Shown: positions 35,036 through 44,289 of the stretch, piece after piece
Position numbering within the stretch: the first letter of the stretch is position 1
Layout: every line of letters starts with the position of its first letter
DNA from: an uncultured Clostridia bacterium
GTDB taxonomy: Bacteria > Bacillota > Clostridia > Christensenellales > DTU072
NCBI GenBank assembly: GCA_946621465.1
Contig: CAMOOO010000001.1
Coordinates: 186,001 to 250,000, forward strand
Direction: 5' to 3'
DNA length: 64,000 nucleotides
Notes under the pieces: generated by a model
The model's input: the letters and a program-made list of their open reading frames with translations, nothing else
Database searches by the model: none
What the model was told of the DNA's origin: nothing
Made by a program: the position numbers and the translations under genes

Positions 35036-35749
35036 TTATACCATTTCTCTTCTTATTCGTTCCAGTATTTTTGCTTCTAATCTACTGACCTGTACTTGAG
35101 ACACCCCCAGCGCCTTTGCAATCTCGCTTTGCGTTTTGTCTCGATAGTATCTAAGGTAAATTATCTTTTTATCGCGTTCGTCGAATTTATCAATTATTTC
35201 GCGTAAAACGATTTTTTCGATATAATCGTCCTGATTTTCTTTGGAAGCAAGTTTATCAGCCAGAGTCAGTCCGTCGTCTTCCGTCTCCGAATAAATCGAC
35301 ACGGGATATTTAGAACTGTCCAGAATAAAAACTACTTCCGTCTCGTCCACCTTTAAAAACTGCGCGATCTCCTTAATCGACGGTTCTTTTTGGTTTTTTT
35401 GCCGATAGCTTTCAATAAATTCATTCGCAGATTTGTTTTGCGCTTTTAACGATCGACTGACTTTGATTGCGCCGTTATCTCGAATAAACCGTTTTATTTC
35501 TCCTGCGATCATAGGTACTGCATAGGTGGAAAAACGTACGCCGTAACTACAGTTATAGTTGTTCATCGCCTTTATTAGCCCAAGAGTGCCTAGTTCCATC
35601 AAATCGTCGTATTCTATTTGTTTATTTTGATATCGTCTGACAATGCTCTTAATTAAAGGTAGATTGTTTTGCAAAAGTGCGGTTTTTGCCTCATCGTCAC
35701 CTTTTTGTGCCTTTTTTATCAGCTCGATTGTTTCTTCAGCACTCAGCAT
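35036..35749 (-). CDS. sigF: Forespore RNA polymerase sigma factor SigF
   Basis: Sigma-F directs the first forespore-specific transcription. Region 2 has DLMELGTLGLIKAMNNYNCSYGVRFSTYAVPMI and region 4 has RYYRDKTQSEIAKALGVSQVQVSRLE. Its 237 residues and its place after spoIIAB define it as SigF rather than SigG. It overlaps spoIIAB by 14 bases. Confidence 0.94.
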   Translation of the reverse strand: MLSAEETIELIKKAQKGDDEAKTALLQNNLPLIKSIVRRYQNKQIEYDDLMELGTLGLIKAMNNYNCSYGVRFSTYAVPMIAGEIKRFIRDNGAIKVSRSLKAQNKSANEFIESYRQKNQKEPSIKEIAQFLKVDETEVVFILDSSKYPVSIYSETEDDGLTLADKLASKENQDDYIEKIVLREIIDKFDERDKKIIYLRYYRDKTQSEIAKALGVSQVQVSRLEAKILERIRREMV

Positions 35750-36164
35750 GAATCAGTTCTTTGGTCAAATATACCGTTGTACCCGCACCGAGTTTACTCT
35801 CTACTTTTAACGTGTCCATATAGGTTTTCATTATGGTGAAACCAAGACCGCTTCTCTCTTCCGCCGTTTCCGTAGTAAAAAAGTCTTCCATAGCCTGTTG
35901 CACGTTTTCTATTCCTACCCCCGTATCATTGATTTTTATGTACAACTTCGTATCAATCAACTCTACGTCTACGGTGATTTCTCCAACTGTATTTTTATAT
36001 CCGTGAACAATGCAATTTGTTACCGCCTCACTGACGGCTGTTTTAACGTCGTTAATAGTTTCTACCGACGGGTCCGCGGGAACGGCAAATGCGGCAATAA
36101 CGTTACGTAAGAAACCAACGTTTTCCGGAATGGCTTTAATTTTCAGTAACATGCGGTTATTCAT
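35736..36164 (-). CDS. spoIIAB: Anti-sigma F factor SpoIIAB
   Basis: SpoIIAB is a GHKL-fold serine kinase that holds sigma-F inactive and phosphorylates SpoIIAA. ATP-binding boxes are visible: DVKTAVSEAVTNCIVHGY (N box), KINDTGVGIENV (G1) and ERSGLGFTIMK (G2). Its 142 residues are normal. The partner genes flank it. Confidence 0.95.
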   Translation of the reverse strand: MNNRMLLKIKAIPENVGFLRNVIAAFAVPADPSVETINDVKTAVSEAVTNCIVHGYKNTVGEITVDVELIDTKLYIKINDTGVGIENVQQAMEDFFTTETAEERSGLGFTIMKTYMDTLKVESKLGAGTTVYLTKELIHAEC

Positions 36165-36173
36165 AATATCTCC

Positions 36174-36479
36174 TTATACTGGCGGCATAACGGTATAAAG
36201 ACCGCTTATCCGAATTAGTTTATCAATTTGATTGTTTGGTTCTGAAATATAAATAGGAACGTTTTTCTGTTTCATTTTTTTATAAAAGGAAAGCAGCACT
36301 CCTATGCCCGTACTGTCCATAAAAGAAAGTTTTTTCATATCGAAAATGATATATTTATATTTATTTTTGGTGGAAATATCTTCTAAAGTGCTACGCGCAA
36401 AAGCAGAGACGCTCTGATCGAGTTCTCCCGATAAAAAGATAAATAAGTTGTCTTTTTTACTGGAACAAGTAATCTCCAT
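36174..36479 (-). CDS. spoIIAA: Anti-anti-sigma factor SpoIIAA
   Basis: A 101-residue STAS-domain protein whose dephosphorylated form frees sigma-F from SpoIIAB. The phosphorylated serine is S56 in FMDSTGIGVL. GGGAGG precedes the ATG. It starts the spoIIA operon; in the ~110 bases upstream I could not identify a convincing sigma-H promoter by eye. Confidence 0.94.
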   Translation of the reverse strand: MEITCSSKKDNLFIFLSGELDQSVSAFARSTLEDISTKNKYKYIIFDMKKLSFMDSTGIGVLLSFYKKMKQKNVPIYISEPNNQIDKLIRISGLYTVMPPV

Positions 36480-36595
36480 GTTTCCTCCCTCGATTGGCAG
36501 GAATATAGTACTACCGTTTATGTGACGTAATAAGACTAATATTGTCGAAAATAAATAATTTTAGGCAAATGGGAAATAAAATAATATCCGAATAA

Positions 36596-36635
36596 AAAAT
36601 AAAAACGACCTATAGCATTTCGCAATAGATCGTTT
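36596..36635 (-). terminator. Terminator of the six-tRNA cluster
   Basis: On the minus strand AACGATCTAT and ATAGGTCGTT pair around a short loop, followed by TTTTTATTTTTTATT. It lies directly after tRNA-Tyr. Confidence 0.8.
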
Positions 36636-36722
36636 TTGGTGGAAGGAGATGGATTCGAACCATCGAAGTCGACGGACGGCAGATTTACAGTCTGCTCCCT
36701 TTAGCCACTCGGGAATCCTTCC
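36636..36722 (-). tRNA. tRNA-Tyr (anticodon GTA)
   Basis: Acceptor GGAAGGA pairs with TCCTTCC, the anticodon arm is CAGACTGTAAATCTG with GTA, and the long variable arm of a class II tRNA is present. CCA is encoded. Last gene of the cluster. Confidence 0.95.
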
Positions 36723-36767
36723 ATGACTAATAAAATAAGGTTTTTGTTGGCTATAAGCAAAAACATT

Positions 36768-36843
36768 TGGAGCTGGCTAACGGAATCGAACCATCAACCT
36801 GCTGATTACAAATCAGCTGCTCTGCCAGTTGAGCTAAGCCAGC
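36768..36843 (-). tRNA. tRNA-Thr (anticodon TGT)
   Basis: Acceptor GCTGGCT pairs with AGCCAGC; anticodon arm GCTGATTTGTAATCAGC carries TGT; T-arm GATGGTTCGATTCC; CCA encoded. Confidence 0.95.
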
Positions 36844-36850
36844 ATAGTAA

Positions 36851-36926
36851 TGGTGCCTTGGGGCGGAATCGAACCACCGACACGGGGATTTTCAGTCCCC
36901 TGCTCTACCGACTGAGCTACCAAGGC
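36851..36926 (-). tRNA. tRNA-Phe (anticodon GAA)
   Basis: Acceptor GCCTTGG pairs with CCAAGGC; anticodon arm GGGGACTGAAAATCCCC carries GAA; CCA encoded. Confidence 0.95.
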
Positions 36927-36939
36927 AAAATTACGTAAA

Positions 36940-37016
36940 TGGCGATCCGAATGGGGCTCGAACCCATGACCTCTAGCGTGACAGGCTAGCGTTCTGACCA
37001 GCTGAACTACCGGACC
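36940..37016 (-). tRNA. tRNA-Asp (anticodon GTC)
   Basis: Acceptor GGTCCGG pairs with TCGGATC including two G-T wobble pairs; anticodon arm GCTAGCCTGTCACGCTAG carries GTC; discriminator G as usual for Asp; CCA encoded. Confidence 0.93.
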
Positions 37017-37042
37017 GTAAAATTGAATTTAAAAGGTACATT

Positions 37043-37119
37043 TGGTGGGCCTTCACGGACTTGAACCGCGGACCAATCGGTTATGAGCCGACCGCTCTAA
37101 CCAACTGAGCTAAAGGCCC
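37043..37119 (-). tRNA. tRNA with CAT anticodon (elongator Met or Ile2)
   Basis: Acceptor GGGCCTT pairs with AAGGCCC; the anticodon loop reads CTCATAA. A CAT anticodon can be elongator Met or a tRNA-Ile whose C34 is changed to lysidine by TilS. The body resembles Firmicute tRNA-Ile2 at least as much as Met, and I cannot decide by eye. CCA is encoded. Confidence 0.9.
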
Positions 37120-37139
37120 CTATTCGTCACCTTTAGTTT

Positions 37140-37216
37140 TGGTCGGGGTGAAGAGACTCGAACTCCCGACCCCATGGTCCCAAACCACGTGCGCTACCAA
37201 ACTGCGCTACACCCCG
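37140..37216 (-). tRNA. tRNA-Pro (anticodon TGG)
   Basis: Acceptor CGGGGTG pairs with CACCCCG; anticodon arm CGTGGTTTGGGACCATG carries TGG; CCA encoded. First gene of the cluster, about 26 bases after its promoter. Confidence 0.95.
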
Positions 37217-37241
37217 TTGGTATCCCTAAGTGACGAAATGT

Positions 37242-37270
37242 AGTATACACTAAAACTGCTTTTATGTCAA
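37242..37270 (-). promoter_or_regulatory. Sigma-A promoter of the six-tRNA cluster
   Basis: On the minus strand TTGACA (37270-37265), a 17-base spacer, TATACT (37247-37242): a near-consensus promoter. Confidence 0.88.
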
Positions 37271-37301
37271 CCGATTTTAGTCATTTCAACAAAAATTTTT
37301 T

Positions 37302-39458
37302 TCAATTAAATCGACTGACGGATAGCACTTCTTTTTCGGCGGAAATCTTTTTAATAATCTCCGTCAAATCGTTTGCGCTGCGGATTTCCAGGTTGATATT
37401 GATTATCATTTTTTCGCGATTTTTTGACATCTGCGCGTTCAGATAGGTTATTGATAACCCCATCTTGATAACCATATTCGTGATCTTAGACAGTATCGTT
37501 CCGCTGTTCTCCGTTTCAATAATAAGGGGCGCATTGAATATGGATTTCGTCTCTGAATTCCATGAGGCGGAAATAAGTCTCTCTTTCTCGAAGTTCGTAA
37601 CGTTAGGACAGCTCAACCTATGTACCATTACTCCCCTTCCTCGTGAAATATACCCTACAATCTCATCGTTCGGTACGGGATTACAACATCTGGCTAGGTG
37701 GATTACAAAATCGTCGTATCCTTCGATATTTATTCCCGATGCGTGACGAACCGGCTGGTGAGAACGGGTCTTCTCCGTAATAGGCGCCTGCTCTGCCAGC
37801 ATCTTTTTATAGAAGTCGATCAGTTTATAAAGGATTTGAGAAACGCGCAATCCACCGCATCCGATCGAGGCGTACATATCGTCCGTATCGGAGAACATAT
37901 ATTTATCGTTAATAATTTTTAAAGAAGAAGGTATCATAAGGTCAGAGAGTTTATAACCTTTTTTTAGTGCTTCCCTTTCCAGCATCTCTTTGCCTAGTTT
38001 AATGTTCTCTTCTTTAAGTGACTTTTTAAAGAATGCTTTTATCTTCTTCTTTGCCGTTGGGCTTTGAGCGTAATTCAGCCAGTCGCGCGATGGGCCTTTA
38101 CTATTGTTGCTGGTCAGTATCTCCACAACGTCACCGTTATGGAGAACGGTATTTAAGTGTGCTATTTTGCCGTTTATATTTACACCGACGCATTTATTAC
38201 CGACTTCACTGTGTATCCTATAAGCAAAGTCAATCGGTGTACTGCCGATGGGTAGGTTAATAACCATTCCTTTTGTAGTAAAGACATATATCTCTGAGGT
38301 GTTTACCTTCGTTTTTAGAGCGTCCAAAAAGTCTTTTGAGTCCTTCAGATCGCCCTCGATATCCATCAGTTCACGAATCCAACTGAATTTTGTATCCAGT
38401 TCGTTCATGTCTTTGGTCATACGCCCTTCTTTATATTTCCAATGGGCGGCGATACCGTATTCAGCGATCTGGTTCATTTCAAAGGTGCGGATCTGTATTT
38501 CGAAGATCTGTCCGTAATTGGTGATAATTGTGGTGTGCAGACTTTGATACATATTGGGCTTTGGCGAGGCAATATAATCTTTAAATCTGCCCGGCATCGG
38601 GGTCCATTTGGAATGGATGACGCCTAAAATGGTATAACAATCTTTTACGGTCTCTACGATTACGCGTATGGCGATAATATCGTAGATTTCGTCGATCGTT
38701 TTGTTTTGGCTTTTCATTTTTTTATAGATGGAATAAAGATGTTTCGGTCTGCCTTTTATTTCATATCGGAACTGTAATTCGTCCAGCTCCTGCGATATTT
38801 CGCCGCAGAGTTTTTCTACCACTTTTTCACGTTCGCCCAATTGCATATTGAGTTTACTTTGAATATAGTTATATTCCTCAGGATAGAGGTATTTCATGGA
38901 ATAATCTTCCAATTTGGTTTTAATTTCAGATATACCCAGTCTACCGGCGATAGGCGCGTATATATCCAACGTTTCGCGCGCTTTACTTTTTTGTTTTTCC
39001 GGCGGTAAAGCGTCAAGCGTAGACATGTTATGGAGACGATCGGCAAGTTTAACAATCAGCACGCGGATGTCTTTCGCCATAGCGATGAACAGTTTGCGGA
39101 TGTTTTCTGCCTGCTCTTCTTCCTGCGCCATAACACCTTTTGGCACGTTTACGTTACTAAGTTTAGTTACGCCCTCTACCATTTCGGCTATTCCCGAACC
39201 GAATTTTTGTCTTATTTCTTCATCCGTTACCGGCGTATCTTCGATAACGTCGTGCAGAAGTGCGGCAATTACCGTGTCAGAGTCCATGCCAAGATCAACC
39301 GTGATTTCCGCAACGGCAATCGGGTGGATAATATAAGGTTCTCCCGTTCTACGAAATTGACCGTCATGGGCTTCGGTGGCAAATTTCAGAGCATACTCAA
39401 TCGTCAGATATTCCTCTGACGAATAGTTATTTTTTATTGTTTGTAAAAAGTCGCTCAT
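37302..39458 (-). CDS. relA: Bifunctional (p)ppGpp synthetase/hydrolase Rel
   Basis: The stringent-response enzyme that makes and degrades (p)ppGpp. The HD hydrolase domain (H45, H69-D70, DVIEDT) at about 20-180 appears intact. The synthetase domain with YQSLHTTI follows at about 230-350. TGS (about 395-455), the Cys-containing helical/zinc-finger domain (HLARCCNPVPNDEIVGYISRGRGVMVH) and a C-terminal ACT domain complete 718 residues. It overlaps recJ by 4 bases; this Firmicute order (secDF-recJ-relA) is conserved. Confidence 0.96.
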   Translation of the reverse strand: MSDFLQTIKNNYSSEEYLTIEYALKFATEAHDGQFRRTGEPYIIHPIAVAEITVDLGMDSDTVIAALLHDVIEDTPVTDEEIRQKFGSGIAEMVEGVTKLSNVNVPKGVMAQEEEQAENIRKLFIAMAKDIRVLIVKLADRLHNMSTLDALPPEKQKSKARETLDIYAPIAGRLGISEIKTKLEDYSMKYLYPEEYNYIQSKLNMQLGEREKVVEKLCGEISQELDELQFRYEIKGRPKHLYSIYKKMKSQNKTIDEIYDIIAIRVIVETVKDCYTILGVIHSKWTPMPGRFKDYIASPKPNMYQSLHTTIITNYGQIFEIQIRTFEMNQIAEYGIAAHWKYKEGRMTKDMNELDTKFSWIRELMDIEGDLKDSKDFLDALKTKVNTSEIYVFTTKGMVINLPIGSTPIDFAYRIHSEVGNKCVGVNINGKIAHLNTVLHNGDVVEILTSNNSKGPSRDWLNYAQSPTAKKKIKAFFKKSLKEENIKLGKEMLEREALKKGYKLSDLMIPSSLKIINDKYMFSDTDDMYASIGCGGLRVSQILYKLIDFYKKMLAEQAPITEKTRSHQPVRHASGINIEGYDDFVIHLARCCNPVPNDEIVGYISRGRGVMVHRLSCPNVTNFEKERLISASWNSETKSIFNAPLIIETENSGTILSKITNMVIKMGLSITYLNAQMSKNREKMIININLEIRSANDLTEIIKKISAEKEVLSVSRFN

Positions 39459-41707
39459 ACATTGCCTCTCAAATAGCGGTATAGTCCGGATCCAGTCGGA
39501 TCTGTTTTAACGTTTTTTACAACCAAGTTCCCCAGGTCGTCTTTTTTAATCAGTCCGCATTCCATAAGAATATACGTTGCCGCAACAAAACTTTCTTTGT
39601 CACCGGGTGCGCCCTCTTTGTAGCATTCGCTCACTGTGGTATTTTTATTAGTGACAATATTTGTTTTTAAATAGTATACATAAACCTTTCTCAGCAAGTC
39701 AACGGAAATATCCAAACTCATCGGTAAATTCTTTACTATTTTTACTTCGCATCCGATCTTATTTACCATTGATAAAATAGTCGGGTGGACATAGTCGCAA
39801 AAGAGTATTTTACTAAAGTAAAAAAATGGGAAATCGGATTTAGGACAAAGTACGACGCCGTCTCTTCTCTCCGGTCTTATTGTATCCTTATAATAGACGG
39901 CAACGTCGGAAGGAAGTTCGGTAAGTAATTTAGTAAAAGTTTCGTTCGTAAAACAAATATAAAGTGACGGTTTATCGGTGGATTTTTTCCCATTTGGATA
40001 TTCAATTTCCGTCAGAAAATCCTCATAAAATACCTCGTTATCTGTTTGAACGTAATTATCTATAAAGAAATCTTTTACGTTGAATTGCGGTTTTTCATAA
40101 CCGTTAAAGGTGTTTTTATCGAGGGTATAGAGGATAGAATAATTGCCACTATTAAGGCAGGGCAATTTACTTAATCCGTCAAAAGAAATGATCTCTCCGA
40201 TTCCTGCGTTGGCCTTTATCATCGGGTAACGATCGCTTCCTTTTCTAAATGTATAATCGGGCGAATTGTCATAGAAAACGGGAGTTGGATTGCCCTCTCC
40301 AAACGGTTCAAAAAGGCTTATTTCCTCATAAACTTCCCAAGAAATCGACTTGATTGGCAATATTTCATCATAATAAACCTTTCTTAAAAAAATTTCGTCC
40401 GGCAGATCGATCAGTCTATCGTTCATTTTGTTTAGTGCATTATTAAAATTGTCTGCCAAAAGCGATAGCCCTGCCGCTTTCGCATGGCCGCCAAAAGTCA
40501 ACAAGTAGTCTTTTGCCGAAAAAAGCAGATCGTATATATTCACACCCTCGATACTTCTTGCCGAGCCGCAGAGTGTTCCGTTCTCTTGATTGCATAGTAG
40601 GATTGCCGGCATATGAAAGAATTCAACCAGCTTTGAACAAACAATACCAACGACGCCCTCGTTCCAGTCCCCTGCCAGCATAATCATTCTGTATTTGCCG
40701 AAATCATACCCTTTCAGTTTTGTCAAAGTGTCTTTATAAATATCATTGCTAAGTTGTTGCCTTTCGGCATTTTGAAGGGACAGATTTTCCGCAAGAAGTG
40801 ATATTGTGACCGGATCGTCGTCTATTAGTAGTTTTAACGCATTAATCGGAGTGCTGAGTCTACCGGCGGCGTTGAGCCTGGGTGCAATTTTAAAAGATAT
40901 GTCGCCGTATGATAACGTCCGGATATTGCATTTTGCGTTCTGAATTAGCATTTTCAGACCGGGACGCATATCGGAAGCGTGTATTTTTTTCAGCCCCTCT
41001 TTGACCAGTATTCTATTGTCTTTTTTTAGCGAAACAATATCTGCAACGGTTGATACGGCGCAAATGTCATAATAGTTTCTACTTTCTTCTTCGCCAAAAA
41101 GCGCGCGAATAACGTATAGCGCTACCCCTGCGGCGCACAGTTGTGTCAATTCCGGAGTATAGCATGGGTCGGTATATAAACAATTTAGTGGTACTGTCGG
41201 CGGCGTGTGATGGTCGGTAACAATTACTTCCATTCCGATTTCTTTAGCGAAAGCTACTTCTTTCTGCGACGTAATTCCGCAGTCCGCGGTTAATAATATA
41301 TCCGGGGCAAATGCGTTTTTAATCTTAGTAATTGCTTCGTTATTTAATCCGTAGCCTTCGTCTTTTCTGGTGGGTATGTAATAAAAAACGGGGACGTTTG
41401 CCTTTTTAAAGGCTAAATAATATATTGCAGTCGCACCTATACCGTCGCAGTCGTAATCACCGTAAATAACGATCTTTTCTTTGTTTTGAACGGCATACCG
41501 TAGTCGATTGATAATCAAATCCATATTGATATATTTATATGGATCTGATAGGTTTTTTGCCGTGCCGTAAAGAAAAAGATCGGCCTCATCTTTTTCCGTT
41601 ATACCGCGTTTTAGTAATAAAGAAGCTGTCAGCTGACTGACGTTGCATTTTTCAGCTGTTCTTTTGATATCTTCCGGTGAAATTATTACTCTACTTTGCG
41701 GTCTCAT
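39455..41707 (-). CDS. recJ: Single-stranded-DNA exonuclease RecJ
   Basis: RecJ is a 5'-3' single-strand exonuclease of the DHH family. The metal motifs are YGDYDCDGIGA (D84, D86, D88), TADCG and VTDHHTPP (D165-H167), with the DHHA1 motif FGGHAKAAGLSL later. A long C-terminal part holds the OB and RecJ-specific domains (750 residues in all). I use the ATG at 41707; the frame extends 12 codons further to an ATG at 41743, and neither start has a strong ribosome site. Confidence 0.92.
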   Translation of the reverse strand: MRPQSRVIISPEDIKRTAEKCNVSQLTASLLLKRGITEKDEADLFLYGTAKNLSDPYKYINMDLIINRLRYAVQNKEKIVIYGDYDCDGIGATAIYYLAFKKANVPVFYYIPTRKDEGYGLNNEAITKIKNAFAPDILLTADCGITSQKEVAFAKEIGMEVIVTDHHTPPTVPLNCLYTDPCYTPELTQLCAAGVALYVIRALFGEEESRNYYDICAVSTVADIVSLKKDNRILVKEGLKKIHASDMRPGLKMLIQNAKCNIRTLSYGDISFKIAPRLNAAGRLSTPINALKLLIDDDPVTISLLAENLSLQNAERQQLSNDIYKDTLTKLKGYDFGKYRMIMLAGDWNEGVVGIVCSKLVEFFHMPAILLCNQENGTLCGSARSIEGVNIYDLLFSAKDYLLTFGGHAKAAGLSLLADNFNNALNKMNDRLIDLPDEIFLRKVYYDEILPIKSISWEVYEEISLFEPFGEGNPTPVFYDNSPDYTFRKGSDRYPMIKANAGIGEIISFDGLSKLPCLNSGNYSILYTLDKNTFNGYEKPQFNVKDFFIDNYVQTDNEVFYEDFLTEIEYPNGKKSTDKPSLYICFTNETFTKLLTELPSDVAVYYKDTIRPERRDGVVLCPKSDFPFFYFSKILFCDYVHPTILSMVNKIGCEVKIVKNLPMSLDISVDLLRKVYVYYLKTNIVTNKNTTVSECYKEGAPGDKESFVAATYILMECGLIKKDDLGNLVVKNVKTDPTGSGLYRYLRGNV

Positions 41708-41779
41708 GTGTAAAAAAATTCCGCCTTTTTTGCAGGTAAACATAGTTTATTACAAAAAAAGCGGAATATAAGTTAATTA

Positions 41780-42856
41780 TTATTTAGCGTGATTCTTTTT
41801 GTATTTACGATTTTTATAGCTCTGAGAAATCTTTCCGCCGATAGTTTTGAAGTCAGCCCAAAGAGGAGCGGCGATAAACACAGAGGAATAGAAACCTGCA
41901 ATCAAACCGAAGATAATGGGCAGTCCAAAAGTACGGATGGACGCAACGCCGATAGCAACCAGAATGATCATAACAATCAACGTGGTGAACGTTGTATAGA
42001 CGGTACGAGTCATAGTGCTGAAGATGGACTTGTTGACAATCTCATTAACGTCATATTTGGTTTTGTTCTGTTTGTACGGTTTGACGTTGCTACGAATTTT
42101 ATCGAAGACAACGATGGTGTTGTTGATAGAATACGCAACGATGGTAATGAGCGCGGCAACGATACTGTCACCGATTTCTACGTAGAAGATTACCGATAAA
42201 CTCATCATGATGATAAGGTCATGCAGTAATGCGACGATGGTTGCCAATGCGCTGTGCAAATCGAAACGAATGATGATATAGACAAGCATACATGCGAGCG
42301 CAACAGCTACGGCGATGGCTGCCGTTTTCAAAAGGTTTTTACTCGAAGTATTACCGATCGTCGTGTCGTTGATAGATATGATGGTGCTGATCTCGCCGTT
42401 ATCCGACATTGTACGCAATCTGTCTTTGATTTCGAGATTGGCTCTGTTCATGGATTTAGCGTCGTCTGCTCCGGCCGATTTAAAGTTAACGTACTGTACG
42501 ATGATGGTCGATTCACCACTCTTTTGATCGCGGGATACTTCGATATTCTCCTCTTTCAATACGTCTTTAACAACGTTTTTAATTATAGCTAGGTTTTCAT
42601 CGTATTTTTCGGAGTTTGCATTAGCATCCTTAAATTCGATAGTCAGAATGGTACCACCCTGGAAGTCAATACCGATGTTAGCAAAGTATTGTTGCGAATC
42701 GGTGAATTGATAGCACATCCCGCATATGAGCATAATAAGAACGATGAAAAGCGGAACGATGTAAAAAACCTTTCTGTTTTTATAGATGTCAACTTTTAAG
42801 AATTTTTCCTTCAAAGTTTTGATTTTTCCTGCCAATTGTTTAAAAAAGTCTTTCAT
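41780..42856 (-). CDS. secF: Protein translocase subunit SecF
   Basis: SecF has six membrane helices and one large outer loop, and with SecD uses the proton or sodium gradient to pull secreted proteins outward. Motifs: GIDFQGGTILTIEF, AYSINNTIVVFDKIRSN and a basic C-terminal tail. Its 358 residues are typical. It lies 12 bases after secD. Confidence 0.95.
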   Translation of the reverse strand: MKDFFKQLAGKIKTLKEKFLKVDIYKNRKVFYIVPLFIVLIMLICGMCYQFTDSQQYFANIGIDFQGGTILTIEFKDANANSEKYDENLAIIKNVVKDVLKEENIEVSRDQKSGESTIIVQYVNFKSAGADDAKSMNRANLEIKDRLRTMSDNGEISTIISINDTTIGNTSSKNLLKTAAIAVAVALACMLVYIIIRFDLHSALATIVALLHDLIIMMSLSVIFYVEIGDSIVAALITIVAYSINNTIVVFDKIRSNVKPYKQNKTKYDVNEIVNKSIFSTMTRTVYTTFTTLIVMIILVAIGVASIRTFGLPIIFGLIAGFYSSVFIAAPLWADFKTIGGKISQSYKNRKYKKNHAK

Positions 42857-42868
42857 GTTGGCACCCCC

Positions 42869-44185
42869 TTACGCGTTCTCGGCTGCGTCCTGCGGTATGC
42901 AGTTTTGCAGTCCGAAGAATTTTTCGTTCTCGTCATCGAACGCCATAAAGCAATTGATGAAGACTCTGGTAATAAAGATTGCCGTGAACAGTGACAAAAT
43001 AATACCGATGAGCAACGTTAAAGCAAAGCTCTTTATGGAAGCTGAACCGAAGATGAGCATGATAATGGCACCGATGATGGTGGTAATGTTGGCGTCGAGT
43101 ATGGTCGAGAACGCGCTTTTGAAACCGCCGGCAACAGCCGAAGGAATCATTCTGTTCGCACCCCCTGTCGTCTTAACTTCTTTTATTCTCTCGAATATAA
43201 TTACGTTTGCGTCGACTGCCATACCTATACTCAGGATAACACCGGCAATACCGTTAAGGGTCAATTCTACCCACGGTACGATAGCAAGAAGAATGATAAG
43301 AAGCTCCGTATAAATAATAAGAGCGCAGCTCGCAGCAAGGCCCATTCCTCTGTAAATGAGGCAAAGGAAAAGGCAGATAACACCAATACCGATAGCCGCG
43401 GCAATCAAGCTCAACGTGAAAGCCTCTTCACCGAGAGATGCGCTGACCGTTTCGCAAGTGTTCAAACGGAATTTAACCGAAGTGATACCGGCTTGAATTT
43501 TAACTTGATAGTTATAGCACTCTTCATAGGTGAAGTTACCGGTAATGCTCGCCTTTCCGCCGGTAATAGCTTGGTTAACCTTAGGAGCCATGAGCTGTTC
43601 GTCATCGATGTAGATATAAAGGACCTTTCCGACCATTTCTTCTGTTACTTTTGCAAATTCGGTAGCTCCTTGAGAGTTGAATTGCAACGCGAGATAATAT
43701 CCGTCGTCATTGTCGTATGCGATGGCGCAGGTTTCGATGTTTCCCGTTCCGGTCATTTTGGTGGTACCCTCTTCATCGCGGAAAGTTAACGTTGCAGAAT
43801 CTCCGATGAGGTTCATCAGTGACTCGGTATCTTGTAATCCGGCGACTTCTACACGTACGTATTTGTTACCGGAGTGCGTAACCTCTTCTACCAATGCTTC
43901 GGAATATCCTTTGTCGTATAAAAGATCTTTCAGGTTGCTGATAGCACCGGCAATATCGTCGTCGCTTACTTCTTGATTATCGTCACGATAACATTCGTAT
44001 TCGGCATAAATACCGCCCTTCAAATCGATCCCAAGGTCAATACCCTTGAAGATCCAGTAAAAATCATAATCGGTGTCCGCTACCTGGAAGCTGTCTTGTC
44101 CGTTCAACGGGATGGTAAACAGCAGGAGAAACAGGAAAAGGACCGTTATGATGCTGAGTATGATGATTGATTTCTTCTTGCTCAC
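42869..44185 (-). CDS. secD: Protein translocase subunit SecD
   Basis: SecD has six helices and a large outer domain. Motifs: GIDLGIDLKGGIYAEYE, TGKASITGNF-like loop (TGGKASITGNF) and SIGMAVDANVIIFERIKE. The start is GTG at 44185 with GGAGG ten bases upstream. Its 438 residues fit the separate secD form. A perfect promoter lies just upstream and would drive secD-secF-recJ-relA. Confidence 0.95.
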   Translation of the reverse strand: MSKKKSIIILSIITVLFLFLLLFTIPLNGQDSFQVADTDYDFYWIFKGIDLGIDLKGGIYAEYECYRDDNQEVSDDDIAGAISNLKDLLYDKGYSEALVEEVTHSGNKYVRVEVAGLQDTESLMNLIGDSATLTFRDEEGTTKMTGTGNIETCAIAYDNDDGYYLALQFNSQGATEFAKVTEEMVGKVLYIYIDDEQLMAPKVNQAITGGKASITGNFTYEECYNYQVKIQAGITSVKFRLNTCETVSASLGEEAFTLSLIAAAIGIGVICLFLCLIYRGMGLAASCALIIYTELLIILLAIVPWVELTLNGIAGVILSIGMAVDANVIIFERIKEVKTTGGANRMIPSAVAGGFKSAFSTILDANITTIIGAIIMLIFGSASIKSFALTLLIGIILSLFTAIFITRVFINCFMAFDDENEKFFGLQNCIPQDAAENA

Positions 44186-44216
44186 TTGGTTTGTGCCTCC
44201 AATTTTTCTCTATGAT

Positions 44217-44245
44217 ATTATATCTAATATAATATTTAATGTCAA
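44217..44245 (-). promoter_or_regulatory. Sigma-A promoter of secD-secF-recJ-relA
   Basis: On the minus strand TTGACA (44245-44240), a 17-base spacer, TATAAT (44222-44217), both hexamers matching consensus. Confidence 0.88.
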
Positions 44246-44289
44246 CAATTAATTTTGTTAATAACAATTTATCCACAATAATTGTCCGT

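Noticed and set aside
37043..37119. Firm assignment of the CAT-anticodon tRNA to Met or to Ile2
   Set aside because: The choice depends on identity elements that I cannot score by eye, so only the anticodon is reported.
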